A stretch of DNA of 64,000 bases, from contig OZ021721.1 in the NCBI GenBank assembly GCA_963978545.1, positions 112,271,414 to 112,335,413 on the forward strand, read 5' to 3'. The position numbers and the translations under genes are program-made. This stretch comes from Linyphia triangularis. Taxonomy: Eukaryota > Arthropoda > Arachnida > Araneae > Linyphiidae. Positions 1 to 12,345 of the stretch are shown piece by piece; within the stretch, counting starts at the first letter, position 1; the number at the start of each line of letters is the position of its first letter. Below the pieces are notes generated by a model. The model was not told the DNA's origin. It searched no databases and saw nothing but the letters and a program-made list of their open reading frames with translations.

Positions 1-1224
1 TTTGAAATAATTTTTTAGAGTTCGCATCTGAATCTACCTCCTCTTTTTCTATATTAATTTGTTTTATTAATAAAATAATGATTCCGAAAAACTTTTCTTT
101 GCTGTCTCATTTTGAAATTGAAAATTGTTACCACGAGTTATATGTATTTGGTACATGTCATTATTCATGAAAATGAACTAGGTCTGAGTTGTTCTGAGTG
201 CCCTATAATTGCATACTTTTCATAAATATTACATTCAGAACTTTTTGAAAATTACAAATTCAGCATCAAATGCTAATATGCATAGTAGTAAAAAAAGGAG
301 AAGGCCACAGTTTAAAAGTTTGTACAAATGTATCTGATGTGCCAATTGAACAAAATTAGTCTAGGTTATTCGGTGACACTCGTTTTTTAAAAAAATGCAA
401 TTTCTTTCATATACAAAAGGAGTTTTAAGAAATATGCTTTTTTCAAAGAAAACAGTGCAAACATGTCTTAAATATGAAGGATCTTCATACAGGCTAATTT
501 GAAATTGTCCTTTATGCACAGAGGGGATTTTAGTGTATTTACTTGATCTAAACATGGTATTTCATGCCCAAATACTTTTACCTTTGAATTTGTTTTAATA
601 ATGTATTTACTTCTAATTATTAGCTCAGAAAAGTAAACATTTTGCAAGGCGTCCAATCCATTCTTTATATTTTAAACTTTTAGTGGGAAACATTATTTAT
701 TTATTTTCAAATGCAAATTATAGATAAAAATTAGTTCCGTTTGTAGTGCGATTGCGTAACACGATTGCATATATTTCAGTGTATTAAGTTACAACTTAAA
801 AGGCAAGTATAACACACCCGTCCCCTAAAAGCCGAAGTTCTGTGATATAATGGTAAAAATCATTTGATAATTTCATATTTTTTTACAATATAGCAACAGT
901 AATTGCAATAGGGCATGATTGAAAGATTTGAAGAGGAAAATAATGATCAGCCATTTTAATTAAGTAAAAGACATTTCATAATCATTATATGAAACTTATA
1001 TAAGTACCACCAAAAGTAAAGAATTAAAAAACAACTTTTTACTTTAAAACAATTTATGTACATTGAATTATAAATATTTTTTATTGATCAATCAGGGTTG
1101 AAAAATATTCAATAAATATGTTTGAGAACACACAGTCTTATCTATAATCATTAATACAACTCTATGCTCTGTTCCTTAATAGCATTCCAACACAGAATCA
1201 GAACCTACAGAAACTACTCTCATT
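1..1224. other. AT-rich single-copy stretch, no gene seen
   Basis: This is AT-rich sequence with only short open frames (up to 64 codons, overlapping each other) and no recognisable domain. I see no tandem or inverted structure. It is probably intronic or intergenic. Confidence 0.6.
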
Positions 1225-1520
1225 TTTATAGCACGGCACCTAGCATACCAGGAGAGGTAAAGGTGCACATATAATGCCTCTGAAGCGGTTTACTTGGAGC
1301 TGGCCGCCAGCCACTGTCGTTTCAACCACTTCAAAGAGAGCTTTTCCACTAATGGATGTTGATCGCCGGAAATTGGTTTTTGCGCTTGTTCAATTAGAAG
1401 ATGGTCATCCAGGCTCCCTTTTCTTTTATTGCCCTAAAACTTGGCCGATCTAGAAGCGCCTGGTCTTAAGAATGAAGTGCTTGCCTTTATGGACTAGGAA
1501 GGGATAGGCAGGAGAAGTAA
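1225..1520. promoter_or_regulatory. GC-richer island, candidate conserved noncoding element
   Basis: Base composition rises clearly against the AT-rich flanks and the sequence is not repetitive (for example ctggccgccagccactg and gatcgccggaaattgg). Neither strand has a long frame across it. In arthropod genomes such islands inside repeat-rich DNA are often cis-regulatory elements or unannotated exons. I see no diagnostic motif, so the function is inference from composition only. Confidence 0.25.
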
Positions 1521-2026
1521 GGTCCATTCATCAAGTATTTAAGAAACAGTTATCGAATTCGGTGGCTCCAACTTAAGTGCTATCTTCAAACGAAGCAATT
1601 GTGGAGAATCGTAAGCTTTGAAGAGAGGAACCACTATGGGATTCTTCTCAAATGCTGATAACTGCGGCAATAACCTTAAATTATAAAAAAGGGACATTGG
1701 AAAGGTTTTGTTAAGTTTTTGCTTAACATACTTTAGAGTTAACCAAGCCATTCAATTTGGAATGGACAGATGTAAGGTTGAGGTAGTTTAAGGGTAGGAA
1801 AGTGGTTTCACTTGTGTTGGTTGTTCTGATGGGAATGGAAGATTTGAGGTTTGATAGTAGTTGTAGTGTTTTATCGTTATTTGTTTGTTTGATAGAATAT
1901 GGAATATAACTTCTTGTCTTTCTATTGTTGTTTATAGGAATTAACAACAAAAAGAGGAATGCATTTAAATATTCCGGCTCCCATGATTTAATATACTCAA
2001 CTACAATTTACATGAACTTGGGGGAA
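1521..2026. other. Unassigned stretch with a weak minus-strand frame
   Basis: A 70-codon minus-strand frame at 1539-1751 and a 75-codon one at 1723-1950 are the only open frames. The peptides match no family I recognise and have no signal peptide or clear motif. They are most likely chance frames. Confidence 0.4.
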
Positions 2027-2300
2027 TGTTGGTCAATATGCAAATTTAATACACTTGAGTGCACAAATTTCAAATTTGTACGTTGACCATATTATCGATT
2101 CAAATTTTCATACTGTGTATTCAAATTTTTGGATTGATCGTATTGCATATTCAAATTTTCACATTGATCATATTGTGTAATCAAATTTGCACACAGAATA
2201 TATTGTCCATTCAAATTTGCACTTTGAACTTATTGTGTATTCAAACTTGCACATTGAACATATTACCTATTCAAATTTTTACATTGATTAAAATGTAAAT
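2027..2300. repeat. 30-bp tandem repeat, about 8 diverged units
   Basis: The anchor attcaaat(t) recurs at about 2098, 2119, 2149, 2179, 2209, 2239 and 2269, so the period is 30 bp after a shorter first step. Units have the form attcaaatttgcacattgaa plus an ATATTGTG-like spacer. The 30-bp period is divisible by three, so the plus strand stays open from 2059 to 2298 and encodes a drifting 10-residue repeat rich in Ile, Leu and Thr. I see this as a by-product of the repeat, not a gene. Confidence 0.85.
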
Positions 2301-3610
2301 TTTAATTTATCTTCATATTAACTATTTTCTGTATTAAGGAAATTCGAACTTAATTGTCGGGTTGTTAGTATCGAATGAAATAAAAAAAAATTGAGTTTTG
2401 ATTCAGGTATAAATTTCTTTCATTGTAGTAAAAAATTAAAAGAAGATTATTGTCGGGTAAATTTGTGTCTTCACTAATAATTTTATTAACACTAAGTAAT
2501 TTGTTTAATTAGACATTAATTACATCGTAGTGGAAATTTAGTAATAAAAAAAATACTTCTACGATATCAAATGTCCTTTTGAAAAAGGCAATAACAGAAT
2601 TACCTGAAACTATATGAACTCCTTACATATTATCTATAGTTTGATATAATTAATTTATCATAAAATTTTAGAAAAAACAACAACAAAAATTAGATTTACG
2701 TTTATAGCATTATAAACAGTATTAAAGAGTAAGTTTATAACTGCATAAAAACTTTTCGGAGAATTCTAGAGAAAGAATAAAATGCAAAGAAAATTCCTAA
2801 TAAATTTGTTTTGGGAACTACGGCATCCCACAAGAACATTTTGTAGCGTGCAAAATATTGGAGCCATTAGCAACATTTAACCCAACCCTTTCCCATGGGT
2901 AGCAATTTTTATACGATTTAGATATTATATAATGTAATCTATGCTTTTAATTTTAAGTAACCGTATCTTAATTTTTACTTTTCATTATTCCTGAAATGGA
3001 AAATTTCAATGTTCCAAACATATCGTATAACATAAGAATTTCAACTAGAACATTTGAATAATTTTGAAGTAAACGTGTTAATTTACTGTACGTTAATAAT
3101 AGGATTTCAGTTCATATATCAGTAGCAATACAAAGATCGAAAAAAAAAAATGTTAAGAAACTTTTTTTTTCTACAAGTTTTCCTTAATTATTGCATAATA
3201 TGTTTTTATTTTTAAAGTTAAGATTTCGTAAAATATGATGTTTAAAAACCTAATAATTTTTACAATGAATTTTGTAATAAATTACTGTAAAGAGCATCGT
3301 TAAATCTATCAAAAATTGTATTTATTCACAAAATCACTGACTTTAAATTATTTCTGATAGTTAAATAAGACTCAAAATGTTGATACTATATTATTTTAAA
3401 GGTTTTTATTAACCTTTCGTTTTCTTATTTTTATAGATAAATACACAGATAATTTTATGGCCTTTTTTTTTTTCTTTCTTTTTTTTTTCTCTCTCTCTTT
3501 CTTTTTTTTCTATGAAGATTCTTAATTTGATTCTTCCACTCTTGAGCAAAGAAAATATGCGATTTCAGGGAACGATCAGGAAATTTAATTTTGTAATATA
3601 TTTTTTATAA
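2301..3610. other. AT-rich stretch with pyrimidine tract
   Basis: No gene or repeat family is visible. A pyrimidine-only run of T with interspersed C lies at about 3462-3510. Frames are shorter than 60 codons. Confidence 0.5.
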
Positions 3611-3752
3611 TATGTGATTTATTTTTATCATATGTGATTTATTTTTATCATATGTGATTTATTTTTATCATATGTGATTTATTTTTTATCATATGTGATT
3701 TATTTTTATCATATGTGATTTATTTTTATCATATGTGATTTATTTTTATCAT
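3611..3752. repeat. 20-bp tandem repeat, 7 copies
   Basis: The unit tatgtgatttatttttatca is repeated seven times almost without change, starting at 3611, 3631, 3651, 3671, 3692, 3712 and 3732. One unit carries an extra T. This is a young minisatellite. The units are contiguous with no spacers, which excludes a CRISPR array. Confidence 0.95.
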
Positions 3753-4535
3753 ATTTACACTTCCTGATACTTTTTTACTGTGTCCTGTCATTATCCTTTT
3801 TTATTACAATTATTTTGAAATTATGTTACCACCAATGAAAATGGGCCAAAGTTTGACTCAATAAAGCATGTCAAACGTTTATAATTTTATGATTAAAAAC
3901 AATTAAGTGACTTTTAATATAACGAAATGGAAGAGCAATATCAATAGGTACTTTTCAATTATTAAAAAAAATGTACCTTAAACTTAAATGTTTTCACAGT
4001 TATAAGAAATACCATTCTTGATAAAATTATTTCTTAACCAATTTTCCAAGGTCAAATTTAAGTATACGGCTATCAAACTTTCAAAATCAGTAACACTTTC
4101 TTGTCCAACTAATAAAAAGCTATTTTGAGGGATGGTACCTCAAATATAAGTAAATGGATATTTCAGGAATAAAGATGGAAAAAAGACATCTATTTGAATT
4201 TTATCCGGAGATTGATATTGTTCCAGCTACTTATCTGAAGCAATAACCATTAGTCAATGACAAGAAAATTGTAACATAATGTCCCGAAAGCTAATCACCG
4301 ATAACCACGAAAGGCTTTAAATATGTACACAGGGAAAGTAAAGTCTTCTCGTGAAAAGTTTTAATTATGTTCTTCCAAATGACGCCTTATCATCTACCAA
4401 TCATCATTATAAGACTATTCTGCCCATCTTAGGATAGGTTCAGATCGGGTTCCACCCGGTGATTAAAGTTCCTGCCACCACCCTATAAACTTAAACCGCA
4501 TTTTGGCCCAACCCAAATAAATTATCCAGCCATGA
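3753..4535. other. Unique sequence flanking the 294-bp satellite
   Basis: No long frame is present. A somewhat GC-richer segment at about 4380-4530 leads into the first satellite unit. The frame of that unit extends upstream into it for only a few codons before a stop. Confidence 0.4.
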
Positions 4536-6309
4536 GCTATTCCTCGACCAGAATAGGAGATCATCTATCCAGAGATATTTCGATGAATTTCTAATGCGGA
4601 ATCGTTATAAAGGAGTTGAGTGGTTTCTCAGTAACTTGCGGATACTAGACGATCGAAATGAAAGTGGTTGGTCTGATGATTGAATTTTCAAATGGTACCA
4701 AAAATCGTAAATTTAAATGTTATAAAACTTAACATTTCAATGGTATCGAAAATATTAATTGGTATTTAAATCACTAACTTATTATTGAAATTCTTAAATA
4801 GTTGAATAGAATTGTTTGGACATCATCTATCCAGTCATGAGCTATTCCTCGACCAGAATAGGAGATCATCTATCCAGAGATATTTCGATGAATTTCTAAT
4901 GCGGAATCGTTATAAAGGAGTTGAGTGGTTTCTCAGTAACTTGCGGATACTAGACGATCGAAATGAAAGTGGTTGGTCTGATGATTGAATTTTCAAATGG
5001 TACCAAAAATCGTAAATTTAAATGTTATAAAACTTAACATTTCAATGGTATCGAAATTATTAATTGGTATTTAAATCACTAACTTATTATTGAAATTCTT
5101 AAATAGTAGAATAGAATTGTTTGGACATCATCTAGCTATTCCTCGACCAGAATAGGAGATCATCTATCCAGAGATATTTCGATGAATTTCTAATGCGGAA
5201 TCGTTATAAAGGAGTTGAATGGTTTCTCAGTAACTTGCGGATACTAGACGATCGAAATGAAAGTGGTTGGTCTGATGATTGAATTTTCAAATGGTACCAA
5301 AAATCGTAAATTTAAATGTTATAAAACTTAACATTTCAATGGTATCGAAATTATTAATTGGTGTTTAAATCACTAACTTATTATTGAAATTCTTAAATAG
5401 TAGAATAGAATTGTTTGGACATCATCTAGCTATTCCTCGACCAGAATAGGAGATCATCTATCCAGAGATATTTTGATGAATTTCTAATGCGGAATCGTTA
5501 TAAAGGAGTTGAATGGTTTCTCAGTAACTTGCGGATACTAGACGATCGAAATGAAAGTGGTTGGTCTGATGATTGAATTTTCAAATGGTACCAAAAATCG
5601 TAAATTTAAATGTTATAAAACTTAACATTTCAATGGTATCGAAATTATTAATTGGTGTTTAAATCACTAACTTATTATTGAAATTCTTAAATAGTAGAAT
5701 AGAATTGTTTGGACATCATCTAGCTATTCCTCGACCAGAATAGGAGATCATCTATCCAGAGATATTTCGATGAATTTCTAATGCGGAATCGTTATAAAGG
5801 AGTTGAGTGGTTTCTCAGTAACTTGCGGATACTAGACGATCGAAATGAAAGTGGTTGGTCTGATGATTGAATTTTCAAATGGTACCAAAAATCGTAAATT
5901 TAAATGTTATGAAACTTAACATTTCAATTGTATCGAAATTATTAATTGGTATTTAAATCACTAACTTATTATTGAAATTCTTAAATAGTAGAATATAATT
6001 GTTTGGAAATCATCTAGCTATTCCTCGACCAGAATAGGAGATCATCTATCCAGAGATATTTCGATGAATTTCTAATGCGGAATCGTTATAAAGGAGTTGA
6101 GTGGTTTCTCAGTAACTTGCGGATACTAGACGATCGAAATGAAAGTGGTTGGTCTGATGATTGAATTTTCAAATGATACCAAAAATCGTATATTTAAATG
6201 TTATAAAACTTAACATTTCAATGGTATCGAAGTTATTAATTGGTATTTAAATCACTAACTTATTATTGAAATTCTTAAATAGTAGAATAGAATTGTTTGG
6301 ACATCATCT
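4536..6309 (+). repeat. 294-bp satellite, six near-identical units with an embedded 48-codon frame
   Basis: Units start at agctattcctcgaccag at 4536, 4840, 5134, 5428, 5722 and 6016, giving periods of 304, then 294 four times. They are nearly identical. The first half of each unit is an open plus-strand frame of 48 codons from cta (for example 4537-4683) ending in tga. It includes RYKGVEWFLSNLRILDD. Between units I count two distinct substitutions in the frame, both synonymous (gag/gaa and ttc/ttt). The similarly sized remainder of the unit has about ten. This could be an amplified exon fragment or a transposon piece. I do not recognise the peptide and see no start codon or promoter shared by all units. 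Confidence 0.9.
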
Positions 6310-6720
6310 ACGAATTCTCAATGCGGAATTATTATACAGGAGTTGAGTGGTATTTGAATTACTTGCGGGTATCAGACGATCACGATGAAGTTGAAAATGG
6401 TTGGTTTGGATCATAGAATTCTTAAATTGTAACAAAAATCAAGTTTAGAAGTTATGGAAAACCTTAAAGTTAAATAGTATTGAATTTTTTTATTAATATT
6501 GAAATCATACTTAGTGTATATCTAAACCCTTAAATAGTAACAAAAAATAATTATTTGATATCAACCTTGGCATACTTAAATAATATCGAAATCCTAAAAT
6601 GGTAGCGAAATGCTTGAATTTAAATGTTATAGAAAATTCCTAATTGGTATAGAAATGATTAACTGGTTATCAAAATCATTAAATAGTATTAAAAAGTAAA
6701 ACAAAATTGTTACTACATTT
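6310..6720 (+). repeat. Decayed seventh copy of the 294-bp satellite
   Basis: From about 6310 the sequence aligns to the satellite with many substitutions. The embedded frame survives: it reads EFSMRNYYTGVEWYLNYLRV, continues past a two-codon in-frame insertion, and stops at TAG near 6415. Beyond that, the AT-rich half decays into loose repeats of the taaatagtatcgaaat type up to about 6720. This old edge copy is the best evidence that the unit once had a protein-coding constraint. Confidence 0.7.
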
Positions 6721-6920
6721 TTACAAATTAGTTGTTCTGTTTTTAATATGAACACAAGACTTAAAAATGTTTTTAAAATATTGGAATTAGAAAATTTTTA
6801 TTTCACTGATTAAGTTTTAACAATAAATTAACAAGAATCAACGCATTGTATTTAGAGAAAATAGCAAACAATGTTCTAAATAAAAGTAGTAGTATTTTAA
6901 TCTCCAAAATTTTCAATCAC

Positions 6921-6976
6921 GACGGATAGAAGAACTTAAACGAATGATGACGGATAGAAGAACTTAAACGAATGAT
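6921..6976. repeat. 28-bp direct duplication
   Basis: The 28-bp segment beginning gacggatagaagaacttaaa occurs twice in direct contact (6921-6948 and 6949-6976) with no difference. It is a recent local duplication with no gene context. Confidence 0.9.
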
Positions 6977-7385
6977 ACTCAAATACATGCGATTTCTGAA
7001 GCAAAAGTCGAGGGTTTTATTCCAGAAGATTCTTTAAATTACTCAAATCCTCTTTCAAAATACTTGAAATAAACCTACTTTCACTTCAAATAGAACTCTC
7101 ATTTCCTCCATTGAAGATGAAAGACAGCAGGAAACCCATAACATTTAGTGACAGGAAATAACAATTAATTGCTCTCTTTGAGACAATTAATTGGTGAAGG
7201 AAAGGCCAACGTCCTTTTACGATGAAAATGACACTCAGAGCCACGTGCCACTTAATTGAAATGACACTCAGGCTTTGAGCGACCCACGCTATCACACTTT
7301 ATTTCTAATTCCTTCGCATTTGAAAAAGCTCGGAAAGAAATGTATTTGACGATTAGTAAGTTAAAAACTTCTGACCATTTATCAT
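6977..7385. other. Unassigned stretch
   Basis: The only frame is a 69-codon minus-strand one at 7086-7295, in slightly less AT-rich sequence. I recognise no domain and nothing else. Confidence 0.35.
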
Positions 7386-7920
7386 AACGGATTTGAAGAT
7401 AAGAGTAATTTATTAAACAGTTAATTATCAGAACTGCATTGTTTAGTCTAATTAATTGTGGCTACGATCTAATAACAGTGATATGATTTAATAACAGTGT
7501 TATGATCTAATAAACGTATTTGATAATAATAATAATAATAATAATAATAACGGATATCAAAATGATGTAAAATTATGCAATAATGGATATCAAAATGATC
7601 TAATAACGGATTTGAAGATAGAGTAATTTATTAAACAGTTAATTATCAGAACTACATGGTTTAATCCAATAAATTGTGGCTATGATTTAATAACAGTGAT
7701 ATGATTTAATAACAGTGTTATGATCTAATAAACGTTTTCTTATATATTAATGGTGCTATGATCTAATAAACGTTTTCTTATATATTAACGGGGCTATGAT
7801 CTAATAACGGTGTTATAGTCTAAAAACGGAGCTACTATGATCTACTAAGATCTAATAACAGTGTTGCTATGTTCTAATAACTGTGCTAATGGTGCTATTA
7901 TCTAGTTACGGTGTTATGAG
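7386..7920. repeat. 219-bp direct duplication with internal short repeats
   Basis: A block beginning aacggatttgaagata starts at 7386 and again at 7605, followed in both by the same acagttaattatcagaact segment. Within and after the second copy, motifs of the type gctatgatctaataacggtg are reiterated irregularly up to about 7920. An (AAT)n microsatellite of about eight units lies at 7526-7549. This is a nested tandem array, with no coding potential. Confidence 0.85.
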
Positions 7921-8956
7921 GATTTGTTTATTCAATATACTAACTTAACTGGAATAAAATCCGAATTTTTTTTAATGCACATGTATAAACGTTTTAATTT
8001 GCAGTTATAAAATGGAATTTTCATATTGTGATTTCATTTCTTCGGTATTGAAATCAGGGTATTTTAATGGCAATATTTTCTAAGGAAGTGTTCGGACTGA
8101 TTAAGTTATGAAGTAGGGCAGTATACGATACATATGACTATTGGCCCAAGTTGCACTGAAAAATACAAGAAACTTACACATATTTTGAAAACGAGATAGG
8201 TAGAAAAATACGGAAACAGTATCATTAAATATAAACAAGCCGTCATACATTTGCAAAAAGCAGATTTTTCCAGCAACTTTGTATACATAAAATTGGAACA
8301 TTTGAGAAGCATAGTAACATTCCGTCGTGAACAGTTCCGATGGAACTGCAAAAACGTAAATAAAAACTATACATGGGTATTGCTCAGAGATATCATTGTT
8401 TTGAGAATTTTTTTTATGTTATATATACTTATACTTGGAAACTTTTCCACTTCTTGGAATAGGAATCGAGTGAAAATACAGTTGGCATTTTTTTTTTTTT
8501 TTTAATACTTTTTTTTTTTTTTTTTGGCAACAGTAGTGATTTTTTTTTGTCTGTTCAAAAATCAATAAACGACACACATATAACTTTCAAGATTACAGAA
8601 ACTAATCATTTTCTCATTGTAATAATTAAATTTAATAGCAATTCAGTTGAACAACTTCAACAGTTGAGAATACTCCCAAACTGTAACCATACAACTATTT
8701 TTATTATTTTTGAAATTTTTTTTTTTTTTTTTTTAACTTTTAGACTCAAAATTTTTGAATTTCTTTTAAACCAAACCCATATTTAATATTCTAAATAGAG
8801 TAAATTCATTTTTATTCTAAATTATCCTAGTTTATATTTCAATGCTGCATAGCAAAATCTTCCAAACCTCTATAACACACTCATATACTATTATTTAAAT
8901 CTGCCATGATCGCTCATTATAATGAGATCCAATATGAACTAGTCATTACGAATTCC
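7921..8956. other. AT-rich stretch with poly-T tracts
   Basis: Long T-runs at about 8489-8503, 8510-8525 and 8717-8734 dominate. Frames of 66-84 codons on both strands overlap one another at 8101-8505 and show no domain, so I treat them as chance. Confidence 0.5.
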
Positions 8957-9300
8957 TTACCAACCCAGGCTGAAGGTGCTACCCGACTGTTTGCAATCAT
9001 TTAACAGTTTATATGACTTATCGATCATCTTAAGCGAGTGAGCATTTGAGAGCGAAGCCTTTAATTTATCTATATTCTGGCGAATAGGGCGCGTTGAGAT
9101 TCTCGAGCTACTGCCAGAAAGAACATTTGGTGGACTACAATGATACCACTCCATCTTGATCAAAAGCAATGGGAACGTATGAAGAGCTATCGTGATGTCA
9201 TTTACGAATGAATGATGGAAAGGTACATGGTGTGGCTGAAGCAGATATAAGTAATGCGTATTAAAGGTCAGAGGTGTCGACATTGCATAGAAAATCTGCG
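8957..9300. repeat. Diverged relative of the 330-bp repeat
   Basis: The segment around 9035-9190 (cctttaatttatctatattctgg, then gatggagtgg-like and caatgggaacgtatgaa motifs) matches the 330-bp units downstream with many changes. A 108-codon minus-strand frame at 8957-9283 crosses it but is not conserved in the better-preserved copies. It is probably an ancient unit of the same array. Confidence 0.55.
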
Positions 9301-9391
9301 TGTTACTATTAAAGTTTGAATTTACATGTTGTTAAAAATAAAGATGGTGTTTTATTGGGAGGGGTAGATTCCGAATTGTCATTTGAGAATG

Positions 9392-10379
9392 TGAGTGGTT
9401 TCGGGGATTGATCCAATTGTTATAAATAGTTTGCTTATCATCATTGAGGACTGTTGACCTTTTGATTGTGAGTTAGCAATTGTAAACGAGGTCTTTAATT
9501 TGCTATATTCTGGAGAACAAGGTGATTTAAGGATTTCAGGTTACTACGAAGAAATGATAGTACTCCATGTTACTTAAAAGCATTTGGAACGTATGACAAG
9601 TGAGTTCACAACTATAAACGAAGTCTTTAATTTGCAACATTCTGGAGAACAAGGTGAATCGAGGATCTAAAGCTACTATTATCCAGGTAGCACAGCAGTA
9701 TTGGCCCATTTCCGAAGCAGTGAGTGGTTTCGGTAATTGATCTAATTGTTATAAACAGTTTGCTTATCATCATTGAGGACTGTGGACGTTTTGATTGCGA
9801 GTTAGGAGTTGTAAACGAAGTCTTTAATTTGCTATATTCTCGAGAACAAGGTGATTTAAGGATTTCAGGTTACTACGAAGAAATGATAGTACTCCATGTT
9901 ACTTAAGAGCATTGAGAACGTATGACAAGTGAGTTCACAACTGTAAAATAATTCTTTAATTTGCTACATTCTGGAGAACAAGGTGAATTGAGAATCTAAA
10001 GCTACTGCTATCCAGGTAGCACAGCAGTATTGGCCCATTTCGGAAACAGTGAGTGGTTTCGGTAATTGATCTAATTGTTATAAACAGTTTGCTTATCATC
10101 ATTGAGGACTGTGAACGTTTTGATTGCGAGTTAGGAGTTGTAAACGAAGTCTTTAATTTGCTATATTCTCGAGAACAAGGTGATTTAAGGATTTCAGGTT
10201 ACTACGAAGAAATGATAGTACTCCATGTTACTTAAGAGCATTGAGAACGTATGACAAGTGAGTTCACAACTGTAAAAGAATTCTTTAATTTGCTACATTC
10301 TGGAGAACAAGGTGAATTGAGGATCTAAAGCTACTGCTATCCAGGTAGCACAGCAGTATTGGCCCATTTCGGAAACAGG
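9392..10379. repeat. 330-bp tandem repeat, three units
   Basis: Units begin at gagtggtttcgg at 9392, 9722 and 10051 (periods 330 and 329). The last two are nearly identical and the first is older. Each unit is itself a rough dimer: ctttaatttgctatattct plus gagaacaaggtga occurs twice per unit, about 130 bp apart. A 60-codon frame at 9724-9906 and 10053-10235 recurs only because the units are identical. The family's nature is unknown. Confidence 0.9.
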
Positions 10380-10810
10380 GGTTCTAGGAATATTCGTCCT
10401 TCCATACCGAATCTCCAGCAACCTTCTAAAATACAAGATTCTTTTAAAGAAAATAAACATGTCAAAACGATCACAAAACATATTGTTTATTCCTCCGTCC
10501 TTTCTCATATCACTATATTTCAGTTTTAAAACTCTCTATCAACATTTCAGAACTTCTAGTAAATTTGACCAAGTACTGTGTGAGGTTGGCCAAGATCCCT
10601 AGCAACGGCCTGTCGGGATTGGCCAGTGTCGAACATATAATTGGTCAGCGGATTTGTGCTACTGGGGTAGGAAATGGCAGTACTCCATGTCGAAAAGCAA
10701 TGGGAACGTATGACATTTTCATGATATCATGTAAGGAGGGGTATTCAAAAATTATTTTGACTCTTATTGTTTTCAATACAAGTCAACTACAAAGTAAACT
10801 TAATTAAACT
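10380..10810. repeat. Edge of the 330-bp repeat family
   Basis: At about 10665-10715 the motifs ggcagtactccatgt and agcaatgggaacgtatgac recur, matching the 330-bp units and the 9.1 kb relative. The intervening sequence is not repetitive. An 80-codon frame at 10565-10807 has no recognisable domain. Confidence 0.5.
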
Positions 10811-12060
10811 TTTCAATAATTTTAATGTTCCGTACTTCAATGAACACTTTTAGAATAACTTCGATGTATGTACAATCAGTGAAATTTGTACACAAACCAT
10901 TATTGTTATATGAATTTGTACTTTATTTTAAATTAATGATGGAGTTGTAATGAGAAAAGAGAATTTTGAACTGTCTAAGTCGTATCCTAGATCAGCTCAT
11001 ATCTTATAAATATTTGGCTTATAACATTTACTGAATGCGAAAGGTGTAACGGCCAATTCTCACATTACAAACAACTCAAAAACGTGTAAGTACTCGCATG
11101 CTTTGTGTAACGTACACAATGTGTACGTAACAACATGTGTTTAACGATGAACTTCAATGTTTAAAATACGATTATAGCATTAACTATTGAACCTATATTC
11201 ATTTTTAAAGGCACTTAAATGCAAAATATGTTAGATAGTATCTCAGAGATATCAACTTTTTTACGGATTTTATGAAGTTTTTACTAATTTTCCGTACTTT
11301 TAACGGATTTTTACGATTTTAGAGACCTACAGAAATTTTTCAAAAAAAGCTCACGAGAAATATCTTTTCTCAATCTTTTGCCAAATTCACCAATACTTAC
11401 GCTATTGCACTGATTTACGTTGTTTTCGCTTAGTATTGCACTGATATAATAGTCGCTATTGTACCTCGTATTCATTCATAGTATTGTAAGAGTTTTTTCT
11501 ATGAGTAAACCGCAAAAAGAAGTAAAAATCTGTAAAAACTCAAAGAAACTACTGAAAATCCGTAGAAATGTTATGCATAATATTCTTGATAATATATGCA
11601 TAATCTAAATCATAGAACTAAAAAAAAATAAGAACTTTGAAAATCCTGATATATTACACAAAATTATCTTTTTGGCCTGTATGTTATATTCGGAGAACAT
11701 AATTTTACAAATATTCACTAGTATAATCTTAATATAATTAATAACAAAAATATTAATACATTTTAACATTGTTTTAATTTCTGCATTTTTTCTAAATTAA
11801 AAAATATTTAAAATGCCCTTATAAATACTGTGATCTACTTAGAAACTCAAGTAAAAGCAGAGATATTTTATTCAAATAATAAGAAAAACTTGGAAGTGTA
11901 ATGTAAAGAAAAATACTAAACTTCTTTAGGCAATTCGTATATTTTCTCACCATTTAACGGTACTCACTTACCTTGTGGTCACTTGAATTACCACAAAAAA
12001 GCAAAACCCAAATTGAGCATCTACATTCCTCTCTTTTATACTTTAACCACACTTATTGCA
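10811..12060. other. AT-rich stretch with weak inverted repeat
   Basis: No gene is seen. Between about 11255 and 11575 the motif acggatttttac and its complement recur (left ttttacggattttatgaag, right actgaaaatccgtagaa), suggesting an eroded palindromic element. Alignment is poor and the call is tentative. Confidence 0.3.
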
Positions 12061-12345
12061 TTTAAACGGAATTATGATCTTTAGCCCCCTATGGGCGTCT
12101 GTTCCTTCCATCGCATTCGCCACTATTTGATCATTAACATACCTTTTCTACTTACAGCCAATAATAGGGATCAGGATATAGATCTTTAATGAATTCCCTA
12201 TGCATCCTTCTCAGAAAACCGACCTGTTGCGCTCCTATAACACCAACAGTTTTAAGAGCAGTTTGCTATTAAACCTACCAATTATAGACTATCGTTGTGA
12301 ATGTATAAACGACTGGTAAGACGACCATTCTGCGCATGCCCGCCT
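12061..12345. promoter_or_regulatory. GC-richer island, candidate conserved noncoding element
   Basis: This is non-repetitive sequence with raised GC, including ccgacctgttgcgctcc and a homeodomain-like tcattaac. A splice-acceptor-like ttttctacttacag occurs at about 12145-12159, but no convincing exon frame follows. Function is inferred from composition alone. Confidence 0.2.

Noticed and set aside
3611..3752. CRISPR-like array
   Set aside because: Direct 20-bp repeats have no spacers between them, and the genome is eukaryotic.
8957..9283. 108-codon minus frame as a gene
   Set aside because: It overlaps a diverged unit of the 330-bp repeat, and the frame is not conserved in the clean units.
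9724..10235. Duplicated 60-codon gene
   Set aside because: The two identical frames follow from near-identical repeat units. No start context or known domain.
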